Source: MFD04716-140 sp963703125 (GTDB lineage: Bacteria > Bacteroidota > Bacteroidia > Flavobacteriales > Flavobacteriaceae). Taken from it: a stretch of DNA of 64,000 bases. The DNA lies in assembly GCA_963703125.1 (NCBI GenBank), contig OY969790.1, positions 806,001 to 870,000 on the forward strand, read 5' to 3'. The number at the start of each line of letters is the position of its first letter. Position 1 is the stretch's first letter. Shown here piece after piece: positions 1 to 8,100 of this stretch. The notes under the pieces were generated by a model that saw only the letters and a list, made by a program, of their open reading frames with translations, had not been told where the DNA came from and made no database searches. A program made the position numbers and the translations under genes.

Positions 1-43
1 TGGGTAGAACAAAGAGAATAAATAGAACCAGCGTTTTTTTCAT
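1..43 (-). CDS. 5' end of a membrane-anchored or exported protein, cut by the window edge
   Basis: An ATG at 41-43 on the minus strand opens a frame that runs off the left edge. The 14 visible residues are MKKTLVLFILFVLP, a basic start followed by a hydrophobic run, so a signal peptide or membrane anchor is likely. In related flavobacteria an exported SCO1/SenC- or redoxin-like copper-chaperone gene often follows the oxidase subunit genes, which makes that a reasonable guess. The visible part is too short to prove any family. Confidence 0.4.
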   Translation of the reverse strand, partial: MKKTLVLFILFVLP

Positions 44-90
44 GATAACTTTAACTTCCCAAGAGCTGAATAGGCTTTTGCAAAAATAAA

Positions 91-114
91 AAAGACGGTT
101 AGGAAACCGTCTTT
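91..114 (-). terminator. Rho-independent terminator after the oxidase subunit III/III/IV genes
   Basis: A perfect 10-bp stem (91-100 with 105-114) encloses the loop AGGA. Read on the minus strand it is followed by a T-rich run (complement of 81-90). It sits just past the stop of the subunit IV gene and before the next minus-strand gene. Confidence 0.8.
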
Positions 115-146
115 ATATGCTGTTAATTTTATGAATTAAAATCCTT

Positions 147-530
147 CTAGAAATTCCATTTTACAAAGCCATCCTTAAATACATTGTAAATATAGTCTGC
201 TTCAAAAAGAAGGATAAAAATCAAATAAAGCACCAAAAATATGGGTGTCCAAACAATAGCCCTTCTCAATGTGCTTTTTTCGTCCCTTAGGTGCATAAAA
301 TCCCATGCTATATAGTATGCCTTAACCAATGTTAATGTAATAAAAATCCAATTCAAAAGCTTCATGCCCAGAAAATGGGAATGTGTCAATGCCTGTGGCT
401 TAATAATTCCCAATGCAACCTCAACCGCCGTAACAACGGTTAAAAAAATAAGTACTCCCCAAATTTTTTGGGTATTGGACTTAAATTTCAAAAGTCCTCT
501 AAATATTTCCAATTTATGTGCGTGTGCCAT
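147..530 (-). CDS. Cytochrome c oxidase subunit IV, bacterial type
   Basis: A small integral membrane subunit of the heme-copper oxidase, about 127 residues with three hydrophobic segments. These lie roughly at WGVLIFLTVVTAVEVALGII, at LLNWIFITLTLVKAYYIAW, and at AIVWTPIFLVLYLIFILLF. The ATG at 528-530 (MAHAHKLEIF) is preferred over the upstream one at 554 because it matches the usual start of flavobacterial homologues. The gene is the last of a minus-strand run with ctaB and two subunit III genes and is followed by a hairpin terminator. The subunit is thought to stabilise the complex and carries no cofactor. The assignment rests on size, membrane pattern and neighbourhood. Confidence 0.85.
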   Translation of the reverse strand: MAHAHKLEIFRGLLKFKSNTQKIWGVLIFLTVVTAVEVALGIIKPQALTHSHFLGMKLLNWIFITLTLVKAYYIAWDFMHLRDEKSTLRRAIVWTPIFLVLYLIFILLFEADYIYNVFKDGFVKWNF

Positions 531-588
531 TGTGTAATTATTCTTTAAAACCAATTTTCAATTTAATCACCGATTTGAAATTAGCTGA

Positions 589-1563
589 TCAGACCAAATA
601 AAAGAAGGTAAATACAAAAACCCAAACCAAATCAACAAAATGCCAATACAGCCCTACCTTTTCAACCATTTCATAATGTCCTCTTCGCTCATAGGTACCC
701 AAAATCACATTGAAGAAAATAATAACGTTGATTACAACACCTGAAAAAACGTGAAAACCATGAAAGCCTGTAATAAAGAAAAAGAAGTCTGCAAATAGTC
801 TGTTTCCGTATTCATTATGAACAAGGTTTGCGCCTTCGACCACCATTTTGGCCTCAGTTATTTTTTTCAGGGATTCCTCTCGGCTTAAAATAGTTTTTTC
901 GCCCTCTTCACTTATCTGTTCCGTACGAATCAATATATTAGGATTGGCCTTAAAACCCTCAATCACTTCATTCAGGGAATGCGACGGTAAATAACCTTCG
1001 GACAGAAACCAAACACCTTTGTTTCTTTGAAGTTCTTCACGGTCATCATGGATCGTTTTGGCAAAATCGCCCAATGCTACCCTTTCACCAGTATCGGCCT
1101 TAACAAACTGTAAAATTCTACCTCCTTTAGTTTCCAAGGCACCGTAATCACCACGAATAAAAGTATCCCATTCCCAAGCCTGTGATCCAACGAATATGGC
1201 ACCTCCAATGATTGTGAGGAACATATACCAGATGACCTTGGTCTTTTTCATATGATGCCCTGCGTCTACTGCCAAAACCATGGTTACCGACGACATAATC
1301 AAAATGAAGGTCATAAATGCCACGTAGTACATGGGGTAATTTCCATGAAAAAATGGTACGTGGGTAAAAACTTGATCGGCAATTGGCCACGTTTCTATAA
1401 ACTTAAATCTTGAAAAACCGTAAGAGGCCAAAAACCCGGAGAAAGTCAAAGCATCGGAAACGAGGAAGAACCACATCATCAGTTTACCATAACTTGCTCC
1501 CAAGGGCCTATTACCACCCCCCCAAACGTTTTCTTCCGAAGCTGTTGTAATCGTAGAATCCAT
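589..1563 (-). CDS. ctaE: Cytochrome c oxidase subunit III with a large soluble insert
   Basis: A multi-pass subunit III of the aa3-type heme-copper oxidase, 324 residues. The N-terminal part has helices near residues 28-48, 76-98 and 110-127, and the C-terminal part holds the FFFFITGFHGFHVFSG helix and a final helix ending in FFYLV. Between them lies a hydrophilic insert of about 110 residues (about 138-250) that is absent from compact subunit III proteins, including the paralogue downstream. Subunit III has no metal centre; it supports proton uptake and stability of subunit I. The gene lies between a second subunit III gene (gap about 96 bp) and the subunit IV gene, so all probably serve one oxidase whose subunits I and II are encoded at 24.9-27.9 kb. 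Confidence 0.9.
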   Translation of the reverse strand: MDSTITTASEENVWGGGNRPLGASYGKLMMWFFLVSDALTFSGFLASYGFSRFKFIETWPIADQVFTHVPFFHGNYPMYYVAFMTFILIMSSVTMVLAVDAGHHMKKTKVIWYMFLTIIGGAIFVGSQAWEWDTFIRGDYGALETKGGRILQFVKADTGERVALGDFAKTIHDDREELQRNKGVWFLSEGYLPSHSLNEVIEGFKANPNILIRTEQISEEGEKTILSREESLKKITEAKMVVEGANLVHNEYGNRLFADFFFFITGFHGFHVFSGVVINVIIFFNVILGTYERRGHYEMVEKVGLYWHFVDLVWVFVFTFFYLV

Positions 1564-1659
1564 ATAAAACTTAAAGGTTGATTAGAATTTGCACAAATTT
1601 ACATTTTTTTCGACTACACAAAAGCGAATCGCCATCAAAACAAAGATTATTCAAAAATA

Positions 1660-2244
1660 TTACCCTACAAACAACATAAAAAGTAATAAATAAATCCATA
1701 AAAGGTCCAAGAAATGCCAAAATGTAGCTCCAAGAGAAATACCTAGCATATTTGATGCTGAATATCTTCCTCGTATCTGATTGAACAAAACTACCAATAG
1801 GGAAATTATGCCAGCAAAAACATGAACTACGTGCACGGCGGCTATGAGAAATATATACGATACTTTGATATTACTTGTAGGTCCGGTAAAATAATATCCC
1901 TGCGATACCATTTGCGAAAAACCATTAAACTGGAAAATTACAAACGCAATCCCTAGGAATAGCGTCGCCCAAAGCCAAGTAGAACATTCTTTGGATTTAT
2001 TAATTTTCATGGCCCGCTTGCCCAAAATGTAAGTAATGCTACTTAAAACGATCAATACCGCACTTACATAAAAAGCGGATGGCAATTGAATATCTTTTGA
2101 CCAATCATCTCGCATGGTACTACTAACAATGTATGCGCTTGTCCATCCTGCAAAGGCCATTAACAGGCTCAGAATCCCGAACCAGAGCATCATTTTTTTT
2201 GCCCTAGCATTCTTTTCATTCTGGGTACCCTGGGTCAAATCCAT
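1660..2244 (-). CDS. Heme-copper oxidase subunit III, compact paralogue
   Basis: A 194-residue subunit III family protein with five predicted helices. Conserved family features include WTSAYIVSS in helix 1, the GYYFTGPTSNIKVSYIFLIA region, HVVHVFAGI and the terminal FWHFLDLLWIYLL segment. It starts 3 bp after the stop of ctaB, so the two are almost certainly co-transcribed and probably translationally linked. A pair of subunit III genes, one compact and one with an insert, appears to be usual in flavobacterial oxidase clusters. Whether both sit in one complex cannot be told from sequence. Confidence 0.88.
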   Translation of the reverse strand: MDLTQGTQNEKNARAKKMMLWFGILSLLMAFAGWTSAYIVSSTMRDDWSKDIQLPSAFYVSAVLIVLSSITYILGKRAMKINKSKECSTWLWATLFLGIAFVIFQFNGFSQMVSQGYYFTGPTSNIKVSYIFLIAAVHVVHVFAGIISLLVVLFNQIRGRYSASNMLGISLGATFWHFLDLLWIYLLLFMLFVG

Positions 2245-2247
2245 TCT

Positions 2248-3147
2248 TTATATAAATTTATCAACAACATATACTATTTGCATTAAGGTAATGTAACCAA
2301 CACTGGCCAACATAAGCTTTCTAGCAGAGGGATTATCACCCCTTTCATAAAGACGGAAGGCAAAAATCAACATGACCATGCCCATTGATAAAACAAGGAT
2401 AGCCGCAAGAATCGATAGCTGTAATCTACCAGTAATTCCAAAAACAGGAATGATTGAAATCAGCATCATCCAGATGGTATACATTATTATCTGTAAAGCC
2501 GTACTTTGATCCTTTTTACCGGTCGGCAACATTTTAAATCCGCCCTTTTTATAATCCTCATCCAACATCCAACCCAATGCCCAGAAATGTGGGAATTGCC
2601 AAAAAAATTGTATCATAAACAAGGTCCCGGGTTCAATACCAAAATCATTTGTGGCTGCCACCCATCCGAGCATAAAGGGAATAGCCCCAGGAAAAGCACC
2701 TACGAAAACCGAAAGCGGGGTTTTGGTCTTTAAAGGCGTATACACACTTGTGTACAAAAAAATTGAAATCGCCCCGAACATTGCAGTTTTGGGGTTCAGG
2801 ATATACAGTGTAACAACCCCTATAATTGTCAAGGAGACAGCAATGGTCAAAGCCTGATTGACAGACATTCTGCCAGCGGGAATTGGTCGATTTTTGGTGC
2901 GGTTCATCAACGCATCCAAATCTTTTTCGATAATCTGGTTATATGCGTTGGAAGCACCAACCATGCAATACCCACCAAACGCGAGGAGCAAGAGTGCCGA
3001 CCATTCAATTTGAATTGCTCCCAGTAAGTAACCGGCTATTGAGGAGAAAACAACGCTAATGGCAAGTCGTGCTTTCGTAATCTCCTTGAAATCAGCAAAA
3101 ATCAGGGCCATTCCCGTACTTTTTACCTCACCAACCGCAGTTTTCAT
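2248..3147 (-). CDS. ctaB: Heme O synthase (protoheme IX farnesyltransferase)
   Basis: An integral membrane UbiA-superfamily prenyltransferase of 299 residues that attaches a farnesyl group to heme b to make heme O, the precursor of heme A for the aa3 oxidase. The prenyl-diphosphate and Mg2+ binding motif is visible as NAYNQIIEKDLDALMNRT (about residues 67-84), and the second aspartate-rich motif as LDEDYKKGG. Around nine hydrophobic segments are present and the length fits the family. It is the first gene of the minus-strand oxidase cluster and lies directly upstream of two subunit III genes. A Bacteroidetes-type promoter precedes it. The start MKTAVGEVK is chosen because the conserved domain begins soon after it and the promoter lies just upstream. 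Confidence 0.95.
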   Translation of the reverse strand: MKTAVGEVKSTGMALIFADFKEITKARLAISVVFSSIAGYLLGAIQIEWSALLLLAFGGYCMVGASNAYNQIIEKDLDALMNRTKNRPIPAGRMSVNQALTIAVSLTIIGVVTLYILNPKTAMFGAISIFLYTSVYTPLKTKTPLSVFVGAFPGAIPFMLGWVAATNDFGIEPGTLFMIQFFWQFPHFWALGWMLDEDYKKGGFKMLPTGKKDQSTALQIIMYTIWMMLISIIPVFGITGRLQLSILAAILVLSMGMVMLIFAFRLYERGDNPSARKLMLASVGYITLMQIVYVVDKFI

Positions 3148-3167
3148 TTCACATTTAAATAAGATGG

Positions 3168-3199
3168 CAAAGATAGTCTCTCAACGATTTTTTTGCAAC
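3168..3199 (-). promoter_or_regulatory. Candidate promoter for the ctaB oxidase cluster
   Basis: On the minus strand, TATCTTTG (3168-3175) matches the Bacteroidetes -7 element TAnnTTTG. About 20 bp upstream, GTTG (3196-3199) matches three of four bases of the TTTG -33 element. Transcription would start only about 15 nt before the ctaB ATG. Confidence 0.45.
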
Positions 3200-3396
3200 G
3201 AAACGATCATGTTTATATTGAAACTCAAAATATCTACCAGATTTTTTATATCTCACTATTAAATAGCCAAAGACCTATTTGAGTCGCACAAACCTTGTAC
3301 CTAGATTTTGGATCGTATTTATTTTTTGCTTTCATCAATGATGAAGATATTGAAATGGCAATCTGAACTTTTTGACATTATCGAACTTTTTGAAAC

Positions 3397-3434
3397 AAAA
3401 AAGCCCGACAGCAAAACATCTATCGGGCTTTTTT
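3397..3434 (-). terminator. Rho-independent terminator after the tonB-like gene
   Basis: A perfect 12-bp stem (3397-3408 with 3423-3434) has a GC-rich core of GCCCGA/TCGGGC flanked by A and T tracts. It lies 16 bp past the stop codon of the tonB-like gene. The symmetric A/T flanks would allow function in both directions. Confidence 0.85.
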
Positions 3435-3449
3435 GCAATTTAAAATATG

Positions 3450-4154
3450 CTATTGCAATTTAAAGGTAATAGGCAAACTAAATGGTACCCTTACTGCTCT
3501 ACCTCTCTGCTTCCCAGGAGTCATTTTTGGCAATTTACTTATAATTCTTGCCGCCTCTTCTTCCAAATTTTTATCAGGACCTCTCATCCGAACACTTCCG
3601 ATACTTCCATCTTTCTGTATAACAAAATTGACATATACTTTACCTTGAACCCCCATCTCTTGAGAGATTTCAGGGTATCTAAAGTTCTTGCCAACATGCT
3701 TTTGGATCATACTATTGAAACATGCCCTTTTATCCTTTTCATTCTCACATCCAGGAAAAATTGGCACATCTTCAATAACTGCAAAAGGAACATCTATATC
3801 CTCATCAACTTCTTCAACAGCAACATCTTCCACAGCAACGATTTCTTCTTCCTGACTAGTTTCTGTTGACTCAATTACGGTTTCCTCAACTTCTTCTTCA
3901 TCCTCAACAACCTCAATTATTTCAGGTGCCGCAGGTGGTGGTGGTGGGGGTGGTGTTTTGAGTTGCTCTGTCATTGGTACTTCCTCATCCAAGTTATCGT
4001 CAACGTTCATTGAGATATCATAATCATTTCCCTTGTCGTAGGTTTTCCACTCGAAGGCAACAAATGTCAATAACATCACAACCGCAAGCCCCGCCACAAA
4101 ATAGAGACTGCTGTTGCGCGTCAAATCTGCTTTCGGATTCTTTTTAAGTTCCAT
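3450..4154 (-). CDS. TonB family energy transducer
   Basis: A 234-residue inner-membrane protein with an N-terminal cytoplasmic stretch and one membrane helix (about residues 17-33, YFVAGLAVVMLLTFVAF). A periplasmic linker begins with the proline run TPPPPPPPAAP and continues very acidic through residue 130. The C-terminal TonB domain (about 150-234) contains YPEISQEMGVQGKVYVNFVI and ends VPFSLPITFKLQ. TonB proteins pass proton-motive force from ExbBD to outer-membrane receptors such as the one at 55.9-58.3 kb. No exbB or exbD is in the window, so the partner motor is unknown. The gene follows the VanZ-like gene by about 54 bp and may be the last gene of the gcvH transcript. Confidence 0.9.
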   Translation of the reverse strand: MELKKNPKADLTRNSSLYFVAGLAVVMLLTFVAFEWKTYDKGNDYDISMNVDDNLDEEVPMTEQLKTPPPPPPPAAPEIIEVVEDEEEVEETVIESTETSQEEEIVAVEDVAVEEVDEDIDVPFAVIEDVPIFPGCENEKDKRACFNSMIQKHVGKNFRYPEISQEMGVQGKVYVNFVIQKDGSIGSVRMRGPDKNLEEEAARIISKLPKMTPGKQRGRAVRVPFSLPITFKLQ

Positions 4155-4207
4155 ATCTTTCTATTTTAACGTTCGCTAATTTAATTAAATATTTATATAA
4201 AAAGCAA

Positions 4208-4609
4208 TTATTGCTTCCATTTTAACCCAAGCCTACTTGAAAATAATAATTTTATGACCAAGAACCCACCTATGGCCCCTAAACTATTGGCTAAGACATC
4301 ATATTTATCACCAGATCTATCCAAGGTAAAACTATACTGAACAACCTCAATTAACATGCCAAATAGAATCATTGACAACACCATAATGGTTAATGCCCTT
4401 TTTAAATTGATTGCCGAATTATTCTTCTCACGAAGGGCCATTACCCCCAATAGCACAGCCACAAAATAAAAAGTAAAATGAACCAGTTTGTCAAAGTGTG
4501 GAATTTCAAATAGGGGAATCTCGTTGTCCGAAAAAGAGGTTAGACTAGACCATGTTACAAATACCATCCAGCTTACAAAGGCCAGCGTATATATGTGTTT
4601 TTTAGGCAC
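4208..4609 (-). CDS. VanZ-like membrane protein
   Basis: A 133-residue membrane protein with four hydrophobic segments. It shows the VanZ-family pattern: an early helix with VFVTWSSL, then PHFDKLVHFTFYFVAVLLGV, then GMLIEVVQYSFTLDRSGDKYDVLANSLGAIGG in three consecutive pieces. The conserved E-x2-Q and D-x3-N residues of the family are present. VanZ proteins are named for weak teicoplanin resistance in enterococci, but most homologues have no known function and resistance should not be assumed. The gene overlaps the end of gcvH by 8 bp, which implies translational coupling. The gcvH-vanZ pair next to sprA seems to be a conserved flavobacterial arrangement. Confidence 0.8.
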   Translation of the reverse strand: MPKKHIYTLAFVSWMVFVTWSSLTSFSDNEIPLFEIPHFDKLVHFTFYFVAVLLGVMALREKNNSAINLKRALTIMVLSMILFGMLIEVVQYSFTLDRSGDKYDVLANSLGAIGGFLVIKLLFSSRLGLKWKQ

Positions 4610-4982
4610 CTACTAATTCTTTATAAGCCTCGGCACTTAAGAGATCCTTAACTTGCGAAGGATCACTGATCTTTATTTTCACCATCCATCCCGCACCGTA
4701 AGGATCTTTGTTCACCTTTTCCGGCTCATCTTCGAGGGCCGAATTAAACTCTACAATTTCCCCGCTCAAAGGAACAAATAGATCCGAAACAGTCTTTACC
4801 GCCTCAACGGTACCAAAAACTTCTTCTTGATCTAGGGTTTCGTCCAATGTTTCAACTTCAACATATACAATATCACCTAATTCACCTTGCGCGAAGTCAG
4901 TTATCCCCACTACTGCAATATCTCCCTCAATACGAATCCATTCGTGGTCTTTGGTGTATTTTAATTCTGATGGTATGTTCAT
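4602..4982 (-). CDS. gcvH: Glycine cleavage system H protein
   Basis: The 126-residue lipoyl carrier of the glycine cleavage system. It shuttles the aminomethyl group from the P protein to the T protein and is re-oxidised by the L protein. The lipoyl attachment lysine is K63 in TVEAVKTVSDL. The family start (YTKDHEWIRIEGDIAVVGITDFAQ, in two adjacent blocks) and the tail GAGWMVKIKISDP are intact, and the length is typical. The genes for P, T and L are not in the window. A well-formed promoter lies just upstream, so gcvH probably heads its own transcript with the VanZ-like gene. Confidence 0.97.
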   Translation of the reverse strand: MNIPSELKYTKDHEWIRIEGDIAVVGITDFAQGELGDIVYVEVETLDETLDQEEVFGTVEAVKTVSDLFVPLSGEIVEFNSALEDEPEKVNKDPYGAGWMVKIKISDPSQVKDLLSAEAYKELVGA

Positions 4983-5006
4983 TTCATGGTTTTGTTAGAA
5001 AAAAAG

Positions 5007-5038
5007 CAAATGTAAACGTTTCTCCAAAAGTATTCAAA
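5007..5038 (-). promoter_or_regulatory. Promoter for gcvH
   Basis: Minus-strand TACATTTG (5007-5014) fits TAnnTTTG and TTTG (5035-5038) fits the -33 element with a 20-bp spacer, close to the Bacteroidetes primary sigma consensus. The predicted start of transcription falls about 18 nt before the gcvH ATG. Confidence 0.65.
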
Positions 5039-5166
5039 CAAAAATGTCAAGTGAAATTTTGGGTTATGAACAAACCCTAAAAAGCTATCATTCTGGTTAA
5101 AAAAAGGTGCTCCCGAAATGAAAAACTTTGTGTTTTATACGGAAGAATGCAAAACTATAAGTGAAA

Positions 5167-8100
5167 TTAGTTACCAAAATTATATCGCAAGGTAAATCCG
5201 GCATTTATAGTTGTCTGAGGGAATGCCGTTGATACGGCAAATTGAGAAAAGGAATGATCGTAGAAGAAAAGTGCATTCAAATTTTTGGTCAATGCATAGT
5301 CGGCAGTAAATTTAATGGACATTAAATTCTGTCCTGACGTAATCTGGTTATTATCGATATCAAGATTTCGTATAATCGTTATATTATCCCTTAGGGTAAC
5401 ATCTGCCTTTAAGTTCAAATCTCCTTTTAACCGAGTTTTGTTACCACCGATATTGGTGACGAACTGTACGTCCTTAATTCTATATCCCAGACCTACAGTA
5501 TATTCCTTTCCATTGATCTCTGTCATTAGATTGTTGTCAAAACTCAATGCCAAAGCCCTATCAGTCCTCATTTCGGCCAATACACTAACCGAGTTTTGCA
5601 TTTCAAAATCAAGACGCATCAAAGGGTTGAATTGATCTGTCAGCGTAACATTGTTCAAAATGTATTTGGACATTAGATCTTGTGTTTCAGGGTCAATTGC
5701 CGGACCTGGGGTCCCCGTAGCAATAAGGTCCTTTTCTATTTGAACCTTCTCCAAATTAGTTTGAAATGAATTTACACTGTAGGCGGCCCTATACCCATGG
5801 CTTACTGAAAATCGCTTAAACTTCTTTTTGAACCATTTATTGCGCATCAACCCTGTGTATTTGATGTTCCAGTTTGGAATAGGGATCTTTCGGAATACAT
5901 CTAGGTTCACACCATTTGCATCTTGACCTGTATAGGCCGCAAAAAATGCAGGTAGCAGCACGTCTTGTTGGGTTTTACCATAACGTTCCGGAAAACCATC
6001 CGCGTCTACCGCATTTCCTGATGGCTGATTGTTCTTGGCCTCTAACCTATTTGCGATAGCGATCCTATTTTCCTTGAATTTCTCAAAAGTGGATGAATTG
6101 AATTCATCACTTTTTTTGAATACTGTTCCAATCATTATGGTTGAAATACTGAAACTTCCATATTCATTTACCAAGGAACTTTGTTCCTGTTGCCACAAAT
6201 AATAGTCATAGTTTTCTTGAAAACTATTTGAATATTGACGATCAGCGGATAAGTCAATTGTTAAATCTTGATGGGGTTGCGCCGTGGCCGTAATATTTAA
6301 CTGACGGTTGGTACGCTTCATGTACTGTTCGTTAAAATCGGAAAAATCGGTAAGCCATCCATTTTTGGCCGCATTGAACCGAACATCGGCCTGACTTCCG
6401 AAGACAAATCCTAAACTAGGTCTTGTGGTGCCAATAAACCCTATTGATTGCGTATATCCGGGCAGCACGGTTCCGCTGCTCTCATTATAATTCAAGTTCA
6501 GTCTCTTTACCATTGTAGCCACATCGACCACCGTATTAAAAAGACCGCTTGTTTTCTTTTCAGGTGTTTCGGTTGCCTTGGCAGGATTTCCCGCTTTGTC
6601 CTTTCTTACCGGCGCAGTACTGGCCTTTGCATTACCTACCTTCTTTTTTAATCCCAAAAGATCATAGAATTTCTGCAGACTTAACGATGCGGTAAGATTA
6701 TGGGTGTTCGCGTTCTGCACCGTATTTATTGAAATCGGATCCAGTTCACTTAAGGGTGTAGTTGGGTTTTGCGCGATGGCAACGGCCTGGTTCAAGGCAT
6801 CTCCCCCACGTTGCCATTCAAAATTACTTGTATAGCTATATTGTGAACTAATAAAGTCCAAAGCCGGAATTTTACTGAAAGGTAACTCATAATTTAATTG
6901 CATTTGTTGCGAATGCCTATTGGGAACGCCAATATCAAAAAACCCGTCCCATAGTTCCAACTCCCTAAAAATCTCCTGATTGCCCTGATCATCCCGCTCA
7001 TCTCCCAAATAATTTCTTACGATATTATTGTTGGAGCCCGTGAGGTTTAGTCTTAGCGATTTTGTCAAACTATAATTTATAGCATACTGCCAATTGAATT
7101 GGTAATTTCTTTGTTGTAAGGATGGAAGCTCCAAACGGTCTACCCCCTCTTCAACCACATCCCTAAACCGCTGTTGATTGAATTGACGATTGATATTAGA
7201 GTTCAAGGATACACTTGCCGGCAAAAGACTCAAATTCAATTCTTTGAGCCATTTCCAATATTTGCCCGTAAAAAGGGAATCTTTTTTTGCAAAAGGGGCC
7301 ACTTCCAAAGGTTTAAAATTGTGATTGTAAACCAATCCCGTAACCACATTCTGATCCCGTAAATTCGCTATTTCAAAATCACGATGGTCGATTTCATTAT
7401 AGGAGTAATTAAGGGTGAAGTTTTCAATATCATAAAAGTTTGCTTCCGCCTCTTCAGAACGATTTTTTTGAACGCCGATAAAGTTAATACTGGTACGCTT
7501 GGTATATTCTTCTGCTTGCTCCTGTATTTCATCTGCAGTTTGCTGGTCAGGGGCGGATGCAATCAAATCATCCAATTTAAGGTCATCGTAAACGGGATCG
7601 AACTCCGGTGTAATCAACTCTTCGGAAATACCATAGTTAAATGGAAGTTGAATACCCCAAGTTTTAGGTAATAATTGTCCCAAATTTACATTGGTAACCA
7701 CATCATAAGAAATGGCATCTTCCCGCGCCCTTTCATTGGGCATTTGATCTATTGCCCCGAAGCCGGAAGTACTTCTGCCACCAGTAGCTGAAACATTGGC
7801 AAAATCGGCGATGTTGGCGTCAACTGCAGCAACTGCGGCCCAACCCCCATTATTATCCAATCCGGCCAAACGCAGTTCATTGAACCAAACTTCACCACGA
7901 GCAGGCAGTGCATCGGTATTCTTGACACCGACCATCATACTCCTTACACTTCCCAAAGACGGATTCCCACGTATCCCGATACGTGTGCTTCCCTCAGGTC
8001 TTGGTGCAAACTCTGCGACCGGGGAAATATCATCACCGATCACATCAAAGAATTGAAGTTCATTCAATGGAATTGTAGATCTGTTATTGATCCGAATTGA

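Noticed and set aside
1148..1390. Minus-strand frame within the subunit III gene, 80 codons
   Set aside because: It lies fully inside ctaE in another frame and has no family-like features; ctaE explains the region.
3447..3869. 140-codon plus-strand frame opposite the tonB-like gene
   Set aside because: It is antisense to a clear TonB C-terminal domain and lacks any recognisable domain.
4208..4609. VanZ-like gene as an antibiotic resistance determinant
   Set aside because: VanZ-like proteins are widespread without resistance, and no van cluster is present.
5315..5635. Plus-strand open frames across sprA, such as this 106-codon one
   Set aside because: All are antisense to strongly conserved sprA coding sequence and have poor composition.
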